In this document: piece after piece, positions 6,314 to 14,979 of the stretch
Layout: every line of letters begins with the position of its first letter
Position numbering within the stretch: the first letter of the stretch is position 1
IMG/VR virus record: IMGVR_UViG_3300027754_000445
Span: 1-23,714 of that record
From: a virus
DNA length: 23,714 nt
Reading direction: 5' to 3' (one strand)
The notes under the pieces: model-generated
The model's database searches: none
Seen by the model: the letters and a program-made list of their open reading frames with translations, nothing else
What the model was told of the DNA's origin: nothing
Position numbers and translations under genes: made by a program

Positions 6314-7823
6314 ACGGCGTGATCCCGAGCAGGAACTGATCGAGATTCTCGCCAGCTTCGCGCATGACCCTCTGCGCTTCGTGCGCTATGCGTTCCCGTG
6401 GGGCGAGGAGGGCACTGAACTGGCGGGCGAAGCCGGGCCTCGCCCGTGGCAGATCGAGACGCTGAAGCTGATCGGCGATCGGCTGTCGGCCGCCGACATC
6501 GACGGCGCCCTGCGCATTGCCACGGCTTCGGGCCACGGCATCGGTAAATCCGCCCTCGTGTCGTGGATTATCCTGTGGGGCCTATCCACTGCGCCGCTGA
6601 CCAAAGTCGTCATCACAGCGAATACCGGCGACCAGCTCCGCACAAAGACGTGGCCGGAAGTCTCCAAGTGGTTCAACCTGCTGATCTGCAAGCACTGGTT
6701 CAAATTCGAGGCGACCAGCATATCCCGCCGCAATTCCAGCGGCTCAAAGGAATGGCGATGCGATGCCGCCACATGGTCGGAGAACAACACGGCGGCCTTC
6801 GCCGGCCTGCACAATAAGGGCAGGCGCCTGATCCTGTTGTTCGATGAGGCCTCCCAGATCGCGGACAAGGTTTGGGAGGTGGCCGAGGGCGCCATGACTG
6901 ACGAAGACACCGAGATCCTGTGGTGCGCCTTCGGCAATCCGACCGAGAACACGGGCCGGTTCCGCGAGTGCTTTGCCGGCGGCCGTTTCTCCCATCGCTG
7001 GAGCCCACGCCAGATCGACTCTCGCAAGGTGCGCGGCACGAACAAGGCCGAGATCGACAAGTGGATCGCCGACTATGGCGAGGACAGCGATTTCGTTCGC
7101 GTCCGCGTCAAAGGCGAGTTCCCGCGAGGAGGATCTATGCAGTTTATCGACAACGAGACCGTGGAGCAGGCCGCCAGCCGCGAGGCCGTGAGCCATATCT
7201 ACCAGCGTCTGGTGATGGGCGTGGACGTGGCTCGCTTCGGCGACGACCAGGCGACGTTCTATTTCCGCCGAGGGCTCGACGCCAAGACCATCGATCCACT
7301 CAAGTTCAGGGGCCTCGACCTGGTCTCGCTTTCAGGCAAAGTGGCTGAACAGGCCATGTTCCACAACGCGGCGGCGGTCTTCATCGACGAGGGCGGCATG
7401 GGCGCTGGCGTGGTCGATATGGTTCGCAAGATGCTGCCCAGCACCCTGGTGCTGGGCATCAACAACGGCGGCAAGGCCGATCGATATACGATGGGCGACG
7501 GCTTCCCCGCCACCGCCAACAAAGGCGCGGAGATGTGGGCCAGCATGAGGGAATGGCTGAAGACCGGCGCGATCCCCGCTGACAGCGAGCTGCGCGCCGA
7601 GCTGATCGGCCGGCAGTACGGCTTCAACCTGCACAATCAAATCCTTCTCGAAAAGAAGGAGGACATGAAAAGGCGCGGGCTTTCCTCGCCCGACAATGCT
7701 GACGGCCTGGCCCTCACATTCGCCTATCCGGTGGCCGACCTGCCGCAGGGCTCGGTATTCAGCGCGCCCGGCGTGTTGCAGAGCGCCACCCAACACGACT
7801 ACGACCCGCTCGCGGATGCCTAA
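6303..7823 (+). CDS. terL: Terminase large subunit
   Basis: A 506-residue packaging motor that pumps DNA into the prohead and cuts it. The N-terminal ATPase shows Walker A GHGIGKS (residues 77-83, K82), a coupling segment KVVITANTGDQLRTKTW, and Walker B LILLFDEAS (D181, catalytic E182). The C-terminal RNase-H-like nuclease shows VMGVDVARFGDD (D308), FIDEGGMGAG, and the late NADGLALTFAYP acidic motif. Length is normal for the family. Two starts are possible: ATG 6279 (35-base overlap with the small subunit) and ATG 6303 (11-base overlap). I prefer 6303 for the shorter overlap, though neither has a clear ribosome site. What follows is odd: no portal gene, but a tail gene after 67 bases. Confidence 0.95.
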   Translation: MLAERRDPEQELIEILASFAHDPLRFVRYAFPWGEEGTELAGEAGPRPWQIETLKLIGDRLSAADIDGALRIATASGHGIGKSALVSWIILWGLSTAPLTKVVITANTGDQLRTKTWPEVSKWFNLLICKHWFKFEATSISRRNSSGSKEWRCDAATWSENNTAAFAGLHNKGRRLILLFDEASQIADKVWEVAEGAMTDEDTEILWCAFGNPTENTGRFRECFAGGRFSHRWSPRQIDSRKVRGTNKAEIDKWIADYGEDSDFVRVRVKGEFPRGGSMQFIDNETVEQAASREAVSHIYQRLVMGVDVARFGDDQATFYFRRGLDAKTIDPLKFRGLDLVSLSGKVAEQAMFHNAAAVFIDEGGMGAGVVDMVRKMLPSTLVLGINNGGKADRYTMGDGFPATANKGAEMWASMREWLKTGAIPADSELRAELIGRQYGFNLHNQILLEKKEDMKRRGLSSPDNADGLALTFAYPVADLPQGSVFSAPGVLQSATQHDYDPLADA

Positions 7824-7855
7824 AAAGGCTTGCATTTCAAAGCGACAATAAACAT

Positions 7856-7883
7856 CCGTAGTGGTTAGCTTTTAACCACGCGG
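7856..7883. promoter_or_regulatory. Hairpin/dyad between terL and the tail genes
   Basis: GTGGTTA (7861-7867) and TAACCAC (7873-7879) form a perfect 7-bp dyad around GCTTT. It is extended by CCG (7856-7858) and CGG (7881-7883) across small bulges. It ends just before the GGAGGGG ribosome site of the tail gene at 7891. There is no U-tract, so it is not a classical terminator; an operator or a translation-controlling hairpin fits better. TTGCAT (7830-7835) upstream is a weak -35-like match only. Confidence 0.5.
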
Positions 7884-7890
7884 AGGGGCA

Positions 7891-8532
7891 ATGCCCACCG
7901 AGGTCGATATTGCTAACATGGCGCTGTCGCGGCTGGGCACGCGGGCGACGATAGCGAGCCTAACCGAGAACAGCACCGAGGCCCGCGCAATCAGCACCTG
8001 GTACGCCGCGATCCGCGACGACCTGCTGCGCGCCGCCGATTGGAATTTCAGCCGGGTTTATTTGTCGCTCGCAACGAGCGGCACGCCGCCTGACCGCTGG
8101 GCCTACAGCTATGCGTATCCGTCCGACTGCCTGAAGATCTGGAGCTTCGACATCGGCCTGCCGGCATACATGCAGACGATCCCTCCGCTCTACGAGGTAG
8201 CGTCGGATGGAACCGACCGGCTGATCTACACCAACCTGTCGCCGGCCACGGCCGTCTATTGCCAGCGCGTCCTCGATCCCAACCGCATGGACCCGGATTT
8301 TGTCACTGCCTTTGCCGTGGCCTTGGCCGCTGCCGTGGCTTTGCCGATCACGCAAAAGGCCGACACCGCGGCGCGGATGCATGCCATGGCCAAAGATATC
8401 CTTGAGACTGCCATCGCGCACTCGGCGAACGAGCAGATGACAGCCGAGCGGTTCCGCCTCGCCGAAAGCCTGAACATCCGCAACACACAGACTGACGTGC
8501 GGTTCATCGACGGCGCGGTGTGGACGCCCTGA
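7891..8532 (+). CDS. Tail tubular protein A-like (T7 gp11 family adaptor)
   Basis: A 213-residue protein predicted to form the ring between the portal and the tail nozzle in podovirus particles. The N-terminus matches the gp11 family pattern: IANMALSRLGTRATIASL, then ALSRLG-type helix, a Y-A-x-I-R-D-D-L-L segment (YAAIRDDLLRAADWNFSR) and YAYPSDCLKIW. A helical C-terminus with a long alanine-rich helix follows, as in known adaptors. The start is secure: GGAGGGG lies 3-9 bases upstream. The TGA overlaps the ATG of the nozzle gene (TGATG), so the two are likely made in linked amounts. A head-tail connector would normally be encoded next to portal and capsid genes; those are missing here. Confidence 0.85.
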   Translation: MPTEVDIANMALSRLGTRATIASLTENSTEARAISTWYAAIRDDLLRAADWNFSRVYLSLATSGTPPDRWAYSYAYPSDCLKIWSFDIGLPAYMQTIPPLYEVASDGTDRLIYTNLSPATAVYCQRVLDPNRMDPDFVTAFAVALAAAVALPITQKADTAARMHAMAKDILETAIAHSANEQMTAERFRLAESLNIRNTQTDVRFIDGAVWTP

Positions 8533-11500
8533 TGCCGGTGCCCGTCGCGCTGCCCAGCTTCGCCGCCGGAGAACTCAGCCCCGCCCTGCACGGTCGCGTC
8601 GATCTCGCCAAGTACCAGGTCGGCCTTGCGACCTGTCTCAACTGGTTCATTCATCCCTTCGGTGGCGCCAGCACGCGCGCGGGTACAGCGTTCGTCGGCG
8701 AAGTCTTCGACAGCGCGGCACGTTCCCGCCTGATCCCGTTCCAGTTCAGCACCACCCAAACGTACATGCTGGAGTTCGCCAACCAGAAAATGCGGGTAAT
8801 TTATTCCGGTGGTTATTTGCTGGAAACCGCAACCGCAATCACCGCAATCACCAATGCAAGCCCAGGTGTCGTGACGGCGGCGGCCCACGGTCTCAACGAC
8901 GGCGACCACGTCTGGCTGGATGGCATCGCAGGCATGACGCAGCTCAACCGGCGCCGCTTTACCGTGGCAGGCGCGACGGCCAACACCTTCCAGATCTCCG
9001 GCATCGACACCACGGCATACACCGCATGGGCCTCGGCCGGCACGGTGGCGCGGTTCTACACCATCAATACGCCCTATGTGACGGCTGATCTGCCGTTGCT
9101 CAAGTTCGTTCAATCAGCCGACACGATGACGATTACCCATCCGTCGTATGCTGTGCGGTCATTGGTTCACGCAACAGCGGAGACGTTTACGCTCTCCACG
9201 ATTACCTTTTCGTCCAGCGTCTCGCCCCCGACGAACGTCGCGAGCGACGCGGTCGGCACCGCAGAATACTACGTTATGACATCCGTTAACGACACGACTG
9301 GCGAAGAAAGCCTGCAAAGCACCACTGCGGGGTCCGCCACGGCTGTATCGAATATTAGCTTCGTCGCTGTAGGTGGGTGTTCATATTACAACGTCTATAA
9401 ACTCAAGCAGGGGATATATGGATTCATTGGCCGCGTAAAAGCGGGTAGTGTTTTCACTGACAATACAATCATCGCTGACACCAGTGACACGCCGCCGACA
9501 CAGAAAAACCCGTTTGGCGGATACCCGCTGCTGTCGGCAACTATCAATGCGGCAGGCGCGGGCTATGCCGGAGCAACGCTATCGATCGCTGATCCAACCG
9601 GATCGGGTGCCACCGTCTCCGCGACCTACACTGGACCCGGCGGTTTCTCCACGATCACGCTGCCGACCAAAGGCAGCGGATATACGAATCCGACTCTTAC
9701 TATTTCAGGCGCTGGGGCGGGCGGTAGCGGCGCGATTTTTACAATCAACTATACGAGCGGCGGCACCGTGATCGTCGGCACAGACGGTGACGGCAACCCT
9801 GTCTCCACCGACTGGTATTATATCAGCAGCGTCACCGTGAATGCCGGCGGCGCCGGCTACGGCACAGGATCGACGGTTAATACACAGTACCTGGGCGTTA
9901 CAAATTATGGCGGAACAATCCTGACGCCGACCATTGTTTTGGGTGTCATTACGGCGGTGGCCGTGACAAATGCCGGAAGCGGGCAATACGCCGATGCTTT
10001 AGGCGGGTTCCCCGCGGCGTTTGTCAATGACGCCCCAGGTACTGGCGCGTCGATCACTATCAATCTCGACACGTCTTTGTCTAACAATCCGGGGTGTTCC
10101 ACATACTTTGACGGGCGCCAGTGGTTTTCGCGAACAAACATACGGCCGCAAACGCTGTGGGCGAGCCAATCCGCGAATTTCAAAAACATGTCAACCAGCT
10201 CTCCGACGCGCGACAGCGACGCAATAACCCGCACGATTGCCAGCCGAGAGGTTAACGAAATACGATTCCTGTTGGCACTCAACGTCTTGCTGTTGTTCAC
10301 AAGTGGGGCGATCTGGAAAGTATGGGCCGGCGCCCAGGCCGATGTCGTCACGCCCGCGAATTGTGCGGCCAAGCCGCAAAGCTATGAAGGCATTGCCAAT
10401 GTGCCGCCGATCCACACTCAAAGCGGCGGTCTTTATGTCGTTGCCAGTGGCAAGGCCGTTCGCGATGTGGCCTATGAATACACGTCAGATAATTATCAGG
10501 GTCGAAACCTGTCGATCCTCGCCGGCCACCTGTTCGAAGGACAGACCATCGAGGAGTGGGCCTATGCCCGCGATCCAGATGGCATTGTCTGGTCAGCGCG
10601 TTCCGATGGTGTGCTGCTGGGCTTCACCTACCTCAAAGAACACGATGTCTATGCATGGAGCCGGCACACGACAGACGGCACGGTCGAGAGCGTCGCGGCG
10701 GTGCAGGAAAGCAACGAAACGATCCTCTACCTGTCGATCAAGCGCACGATCGGCGGCGTCACGAAGCGCTATGTCGAACGCATGGCAAGCCGGTATTTCC
10801 CCGATATTTACGCCGCATGGTGTGTTGACAGTGGATACCGCTACGACGGCTGGAACACGACGACCACGCAGCTCCTGACGATCAGCGGTGCGACCTACAA
10901 TGCCGGAGACACCGTCACGCTGGCGGCCACGGGTTACACGCCCTTCACCGCGGCCAGCGTCGGCAACAAGTACATTCTGAGGAGCGGCCAGAACCAGGTC
11001 ACCGTCACTGTCACGGCCTACTCGACCACCAGCAGCGTTTCCGCCACGCTGGACATCGCGCCGCACAGCAGCTTGCAGGCGACAACCGTTTCCGATTGGG
11101 CGCTCGCGACCTCGACGCTCTCAGGCCTCTGGCATCTTGAGGGCCGGACTGTCGCCATCCTGGCCGATGGATCGGTGCAGCCATCCTCAGTTGTTGCGAA
11201 TGGCAGCATCACGATCCCCCGCGCCTCGGGGCGCATCCTGGCGGGCCTACCCTATACCTGTGATTTTGAAACCCTCAACATCGAGCAGGGGCAACCCACG
11301 ATGCAGGGCCGATACAAGGCCGTGAACGAGGTTATCATTCGCGTGAAGGATACGCGCGGTCTCGCCATTGGCCCAGATGCCACGCGCCTCGTCGATGTTA
11401 AAGAGCGGTTCGACGAGAACTACGGCTATCCCACGACTTTAAAAACAGGCGACGAGCGAGTGCTGCTGGACCCGAGCTGGAACAGCAACGGGCGCGTCTT

Positions 11501-11573
11501 CGTTCGTCAAAGTTATCCGTTGCCCGCGACCGTCGTCGCGCTCTTTCCTCGCATTGACGTGGGAGTTCCATAA
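8532..11573 (+). CDS. Tail tubular protein B-like nozzle (T7 gp12 family) with inserted repeat domains
   Basis: A 1013-residue tail nozzle protein, longer than T7 gp12 (794). The N-terminus (LPSFAAGELSPALHGRVDL, then RLIPFQFSTTQTYMLEF) is typical. Residues about 95-175 form a small beta domain with AAHGLNDGDHVWLDGI. Residues about 225-325 look fibronectin-III-like (YYVMTSVNDTTGEESL, then YYNVYKLKQGIYGFIG). Residues about 333-515 hold glycine-rich repeats (GAGYAGATLSI, GSGYTNPTLTISGAG, GAGYGTGSTV, GSGQYADA). The C-terminal half resumes the nozzle propeller. I chose ATG 8532 because it overlaps the previous TGA; a GTG at 8520 is the alternative. The inserted domains probably decorate the tail surface and may touch host sugars; this role is inference. 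Confidence 0.85.
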   Translation: MPVPVALPSFAAGELSPALHGRVDLAKYQVGLATCLNWFIHPFGGASTRAGTAFVGEVFDSAARSRLIPFQFSTTQTYMLEFANQKMRVIYSGGYLLETATAITAITNASPGVVTAAAHGLNDGDHVWLDGIAGMTQLNRRRFTVAGATANTFQISGIDTTAYTAWASAGTVARFYTINTPYVTADLPLLKFVQSADTMTITHPSYAVRSLVHATAETFTLSTITFSSSVSPPTNVASDAVGTAEYYVMTSVNDTTGEESLQSTTAGSATAVSNISFVAVGGCSYYNVYKLKQGIYGFIGRVKAGSVFTDNTIIADTSDTPPTQKNPFGGYPLLSATINAAGAGYAGATLSIADPTGSGATVSATYTGPGGFSTITLPTKGSGYTNPTLTISGAGAGGSGAIFTINYTSGGTVIVGTDGDGNPVSTDWYYISSVTVNAGGAGYGTGSTVNTQYLGVTNYGGTILTPTIVLGVITAVAVTNAGSGQYADALGGFPAAFVNDAPGTGASITINLDTSLSNNPGCSTYFDGRQWFSRTNIRPQTLWASQSANFKNMSTSSPTRDSDAITRTIASREVNEIRFLLALNVLLLFTSGAIWKVWAGAQADVVTPANCAAKPQSYEGIANVPPIHTQSGGLYVVASGKAVRDVAYEYTSDNYQGRNLSILAGHLFEGQTIEEWAYARDPDGIVWSARSDGVLLGFTYLKEHDVYAWSRHTTDGTVESVAAVQESNETILYLSIKRTIGGVTKRYVERMASRYFPDIYAAWCVDSGYRYDGWNTTTTQLLTISGATYNAGDTVTLAATGYTPFTAASVGNKYILRSGQNQVTVTVTAYSTTSSVSATLDIAPHSSLQATTVSDWALATSTLSGLWHLEGRTVAILADGSVQPSSVVANGSITIPRASGRILAGLPYTCDFETLNIEQGQPTMQGRYKAVNEVIIRVKDTRGLAIGPDATRLVDVKERFDENYGYPTTLKTGDERVLLDPSWNSNGRVFVRQSYPLPATVVALFPRIDVGVP

Positions 11574-12995
11574 ATGGCCTTAACTACAACGGTAAATAAG
11601 GTCATCTTCTCCGGCAACGCCAGCGCGACGGTGTTTTCATTTACCTTTCCAATTCCCGATGCCACGTACCTGTCGGTGATCTACACTGACGCGGCTGGCG
11701 TCGAAACCACCCTGTCGGCCAGCCTCTATAGCGTAACCGGCATCGGCACGACGACGGGCGGCACCGTCACCTATCCGCTGACCGGGTCACCGATCGCTGT
11801 CAGCACCAAGCTCACCCTAGTGCGCACGGTGCCATATACGCAGCCCACCGTGTTTTCTAACCAAGGCGGCTATTTCCCCGAAATCGTAGAGGGAGCTTTT
11901 GACCGCGTTGCGATGGAGATCCAGCAACTCGCAGAGATTGTGAGCCGCTACACGGTCTCCAGCATTAGTAATCCCGCGACCGAGCAAACCAACTATACGC
12001 TGATTCAGGCGCTTCAGACTTTTCAAACCGGCATTGATAAGTTGACCACGGCGGGTGATTCTTTGTCGTTCAACGGCAGCTCGTATATCAGGTTGGCGCG
12101 GGGCTCATCCGGGCAGTACCTGGGCGTCAGCGGCACGGCGCTGGCGTGGCAGACCCCAACGATCTACAGCAACAGTGGCGTGCGCCAGACCGTGCAGGGC
12201 GGCCCGGTCGATACGGCGGGGCTGCCGACGTTCCTGCCCTCGACCAATGCAGCCTTGAGCATCACGACGCAAAACCTGACCACGACTTCGATGGTGTTGT
12301 CAGCGGCCAACGGGTTCGGTGCCAGTGGGCCGACCGATATCATCGGCATCTCGGCGGCCAATCTCACCTTCTCGGGGTTGACCGCGAACAGGGCGGCGGC
12401 CACGCCGAATTTCCTTTATGGCACGATCTCGGCGGCGGGCGTCATTACTGCCGCTTCGACCATCCTGGCGCCGCTCTACCAGTGGGGTGGCACGCCATCG
12501 TCAACGTCTGGTCAAATCACTTTTAATATTTCTGAAATGAAATGCTATGTGGGCAACGGTTCGACCGCGCAGCAGACCTACCTCGTGGTGATCGGTGAGG
12601 CCGCAACCGACGCCACGACAGTGATCTCGACCGTGGCCTATGCTTACAACGGCCGATATCAGTCTGCCTTCGTGGCAACGCTGCCGGCGATTGGCACGTT
12701 CACTTCGGCGAATCACAATATCGGCGTTGTGCCGCAGTTTCGGAAGTTCGGCATCCGCTGCAACACCATTGATCGCGGCTACGCGGTTGGTGATGTGCTG
12801 ATGAATGACGACCTCGGCGCCTACGACGGAGGAAACGAAATCCCGCTGGCTATAATGACGACCAGTAAACTCATCGGAATTACTGCTGGTTCAAATCAGG
12901 CATTTAACGCGATGACCAAAACCACCGGCACTGTCGTCGGTACGCTCACTCTCGCGAGCTGGGATTATCAGTTCATCGCTAGCAGGCAGTGGTAG
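11574..12995 (+). CDS. Tail fibre with T7 gp17-type N-terminal anchor
   Basis: A 473-residue fibre or tailspike-like protein for host recognition. The first 140 residues match the T7 tail-fibre anchor domain that docks onto the nozzle: VNKVIFSGNASATVFSFTF, the TDAAGVETTLSASLYSVTG strand, LTLVRTVPYTQPTVF, then FPEIVEGAFDRVAMEIQQL. A short helical linker (TLIQALQTFQTGIDKL) leads into a serine/threonine/glycine-rich beta region without a recognised depolymerase motif; it ends ASWDYQFIASRQW. The anchor is well supported; the receptor-binding half is typically unique to each phage. The ATG directly abuts the previous stop, with GGGAG inside the upstream gene as a likely ribosome site. Confidence 0.85.
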   Translation: MALTTTVNKVIFSGNASATVFSFTFPIPDATYLSVIYTDAAGVETTLSASLYSVTGIGTTTGGTVTYPLTGSPIAVSTKLTLVRTVPYTQPTVFSNQGGYFPEIVEGAFDRVAMEIQQLAEIVSRYTVSSISNPATEQTNYTLIQALQTFQTGIDKLTTAGDSLSFNGSSYIRLARGSSGQYLGVSGTALAWQTPTIYSNSGVRQTVQGGPVDTAGLPTFLPSTNAALSITTQNLTTTSMVLSAANGFGASGPTDIIGISAANLTFSGLTANRAAATPNFLYGTISAAGVITAASTILAPLYQWGGTPSSTSGQITFNISEMKCYVGNGSTAQQTYLVVIGEAATDATTVISTVAYAYNGRYQSAFVATLPAIGTFTSANHNIGVVPQFRKFGIRCNTIDRGYAVGDVLMNDDLGAYDGGNEIPLAIMTTSKLIGITAGSNQAFNAMTKTTGTVVGTLTLASWDYQFIASRQW

Positions 12996-12997
12996 CA

Positions 12998-13471
12998 ATG
13001 ACGGTCATCAGCATCGAATCAGCCACCGAAGCCGACGCCCGCGAGCTGGCGCCAGTGCTGCGTGCGGCCGATCGGCTGGAGATCGAGCGGCTGCTGGGCC
13101 AACATGATCCGCTAGAGCCTCTGCTTGCCTCGGTGCATGGCGCCCGCGAGGCATGGACCGGGCGCGCTGACGGCGAAATCGTTTGCATGTGGGGTGTATG
13201 CCCGGCAACTCTGATCGGCCCGACCGGCATCCCGTGGCTGCTCGGATCCGACCTGGTGCCTCTGCACCGCAAGGCGTTCCTGCGCGAGAACAAGCGCTGG
13301 GTGGCCCATGCGCTCGACCTGTTCCCCTTGCTGCGAAACGTCGTAGACGCCCGCTATGCCGAGGCCATCCGCTGGCTACGCTGGCTGGGCTTCACGCTGC
13401 ACGCGCCGAGGGCCATGGGCGTTCATGGCGAGGACTTCATCCCCTTCACGATGGAGGCCGTCCATGCGTGA
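12998..13471 (+). CDS. DUF2833 protein, T7 gp13-like
   Basis: A 157-residue protein like T7 gp13, a small protein needed for proper virion assembly. It follows the DUF2833 pattern, which has a GNAT-like fold: ATEADARELAPVLRAAD at the start, GEIVCMWGV, then the strand/helix WLLGSDLVPLHRKAFLREN, and the closing AIRWLRWLGFTLHAP. The L-K/R-x-G-F/A segment before a final strand is the same as in gp13. Classical GNAT acetyl-CoA residues are not obvious, so it is probably not an active enzyme. ATG 12998 is used, since the upstream GTG at 12989 overlaps the fibre stop. The following gene overlaps by ATG within its end. Confidence 0.78.
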   Translation: MTVISIESATEADARELAPVLRAADRLEIERLLGQHDPLEPLLASVHGAREAWTGRADGEIVCMWGVCPATLIGPTGIPWLLGSDLVPLHRKAFLRENKRWVAHALDLFPLLRNVVDARYAEAIRWLRWLGFTLHAPRAMGVHGEDFIPFTMEAVHA

Positions 13472-13940
13472 TACCGCAGGACTGCACGTCGCGCCTTGCT
13501 CCATCGCCGATATTGAGGGCGCCCCAAACCTAGCCAGCCTCGCCGAGGAATTTGCCGACGAGAGCCTGGTGCCGGGCCTGCCGCGGACCGATCCGAACTG
13601 GAGCGCCTATCGGGCCATCGAGGCGGCCGGCATGCTGCATGCCTTTGCTGCCCGGCTCGACGGGGTGCTGATCGGCTTTATCGGCGTGCTGGTCGCCCCG
13701 CTGCCGCGCCATAGCGTGCCGGTGGCGACGACCGAGCGTTTCTTCGTCGCCAAGGCGCATCGCAAGACCGGAGCCGGGTTGATGCTGCTGCGCGCTGCGG
13801 AGGAGAAGGCCCGCGCGCTGGGCTCGCCCGGCCTGCTGGTGACGGCGCCGTTCGAGGGCGACCTGTTCCGCGTCCTGCCGAGGGTCGGCTATCGTGAAAG
13901 CAACCGGGTATTCTTCAAGCCGATTGCGGCGACGGCATGA
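13464..13940 (+). CDS. GNAT-family N-acetyltransferase
   Basis: A 158-residue protein predicted to move an acetyl group from acetyl-CoA to an amine. Motif A is intact: TERFFVAKAHRKTGAGLMLL, with R100-x-x-G103-A104-G105 as the pyrophosphate-binding loop, then a helix AAEEKARALG and the strand GLLVTAP. The final VLPRVGYRESNRVFFKPI is the usual GNAT beta-6/7 ending. It overlaps both neighbours by a few bases, so it is a genuine member of the structural operon rather than an inserted moron. The neighbouring DUF2833 protein shares the fold, which suggests duplication of a GNAT-like ancestor with one copy keeping its active motif. The substrate is unknown: a virion protein or a host protein are both possible. 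Confidence 0.85.
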   Translation: MRDTAGLHVAPCSIADIEGAPNLASLAEEFADESLVPGLPRTDPNWSAYRAIEAAGMLHAFAARLDGVLIGFIGVLVAPLPRHSVPVATTERFFVAKAHRKTGAGLMLLRAAEEKARALGSPGLLVTAPFEGDLFRVLPRVGYRESNRVFFKPIAATA

Positions 13941-14380
13941 ACGACATTGCCCTCCGCACCGCGATCCCGGCGATGCGCCCCGAGGCCATCGACCTGGTCT
14001 ACCGTCTTGAAGCTATTAACCTCGCGCGGCCACAGACCGAACTGCGCTTCGAGCATGATTTCCATGCCGGCGTCTATGCCCGCACCATGATCGTGCCGGA
14101 CCTGCCGGAAGGCCGGTGCTGTCTAATCACAAGCGCCTTCATCCGCATTCCGACATTGCTGATCGCCCAAGGCGAGGCGTTGTTCTACATCGGCGAGGAC
14201 CAGCCGCGCGCCTTGACCGGCTCGTCGATCGTACAGGCCACCGCTGGCCGCAAGCATGCGATCCTCGCACAGGCGAATTTCCGCATCACGATGATCTTCG
14301 CAACATCGTCCAGGACAATCGAAGACGCCGAAGAAGAATTTACCAACGAGGCTTACATGCTCCAGTCGAGGCATCTCTAA
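13937..14380 (+). CDS. Small cupin-like structural-operon protein
   Basis: A 147-residue beta-rich protein. The order of strands is that of a single cupin barrel: FEHDFHAGVYARTMIVPDL, RCCLITSAFIRIPTLLIAQG, EALFYIGEDQPRAL, SSIVQATAGRKHAI, FRITMIFAT. The usual cupin metal histidines (H-x-H near the Thr-Leu-Leu strand) are not present, so it is unlikely to be a metal enzyme. Then TIEDAEEEFTNEAYML forms a C-terminal acidic helix. The start is an ATGA overlap with the acetyltransferase gene and the stop overlaps the next ATG (TAATG). I recognise this as a phage-type cupin-like protein of unknown job; a role in virion assembly follows only from position. Confidence 0.68.
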   Translation: MNDIALRTAIPAMRPEAIDLVYRLEAINLARPQTELRFEHDFHAGVYARTMIVPDLPEGRCCLITSAFIRIPTLLIAQGEALFYIGEDQPRALTGSSIVQATAGRKHAILAQANFRITMIFATSSRTIEDAEEEFTNEAYMLQSRHL

Positions 14381-14979
14381 TGTCCGGGTCGATCAGCGCC
14401 AGCACGATTGCGATGGCGGCCAGTTTGGCCACGGCCGCCGCCGGCACCGGCCTGTCTTTCGTTGGCCAAATGAACGCAAATGCCGCCCAAGGCGCGCAAG
14501 CCAATTACATGCGCGATATTGCCCTCCGAAATCGTCAGGTTTCGGAATGGCAGGCCGCCGATGCCGTCTCTCGCGGCGAGGTTGGCGTTGATGCCCAGAA
14601 CCGCAAGACCGCGCAGGTGATCGGCACGCAGACGGCGGCACTGGCGGGACAGGGGACCGACCTGAGCGGCAGCGAACAGGACATCCTGGGCGACACGGCG
14701 GCGGCGGGCAAACTCGACGCGCTCACGATCCGCAACAACGCAGCGCGTGAGGCATGGGGTTACAAGGTCCAAGGCGTCAACATGGAGAGCAACGCCGCGC
14801 TGTCGGCGGCCAAGGGCCAGACCAGCATGCTTGGAGCCGGTGCATCGCTGCTCTCCGGCGCCTCGTCGCTGGGCGAGAAGTGGTGGAAGTTTCAGCAGAA
14901 CAGTCCTGGCGGCGGCAGTGTCAATCCCGCTGCTGGCCAAGGAGGCGTCGGTGAAAATTATAATCTTGGTTACATGTAA
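14380..14979 (+). CDS. Internal virion protein B-like (T7 gp14 position)
   Basis: A 199-residue protein expected inside the capsid and ejected to build the first part of the DNA-transfer channel. The N-terminus is a small, hydrophobic Ala/Gly segment (STIAMAASLATAAAG, then TGLSFVGQMNANAAQ), like the membrane-active start of gp14 proteins. The middle is a long Ala/Gln/Asn-rich helix (NYMRDIALRNRQVSEWQAAD, GTQTAALAGQGTDLSG, TIRNNAAREAWGY), the classic gp14-like pattern. A glycine-rich tail ends it. It starts by TAATG overlap with the preceding gene. Length matches T7 gp14 (196). The call is from residue pattern, length and gene order combined. Confidence 0.8.
   Translation: MSGSISASTIAMAASLATAAAGTGLSFVGQMNANAAQGAQANYMRDIALRNRQVSEWQAADAVSRGEVGVDAQNRKTAQVIGTQTAALAGQGTDLSGSEQDILGDTAAAGKLDALTIRNNAAREAWGYKVQGVNMESNAALSAAKGQTSMLGAGASLLSGASSLGEKWWKFQQNSPGGGSVNPAAGQGGVGENYNLGYM

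Noticed and set aside
7830-7855. Sigma-70-type promoter (TTGCAT ... TAAACA)
   Set aside because: The spacing is about 14 bases and the -10 match is poor, so I do not list it as a promoter.
8256-9113. 285-codon minus-strand frame across the two tail genes
   Set aside because: It spans the boundary of two well-supported plus-strand genes and shows no domain.
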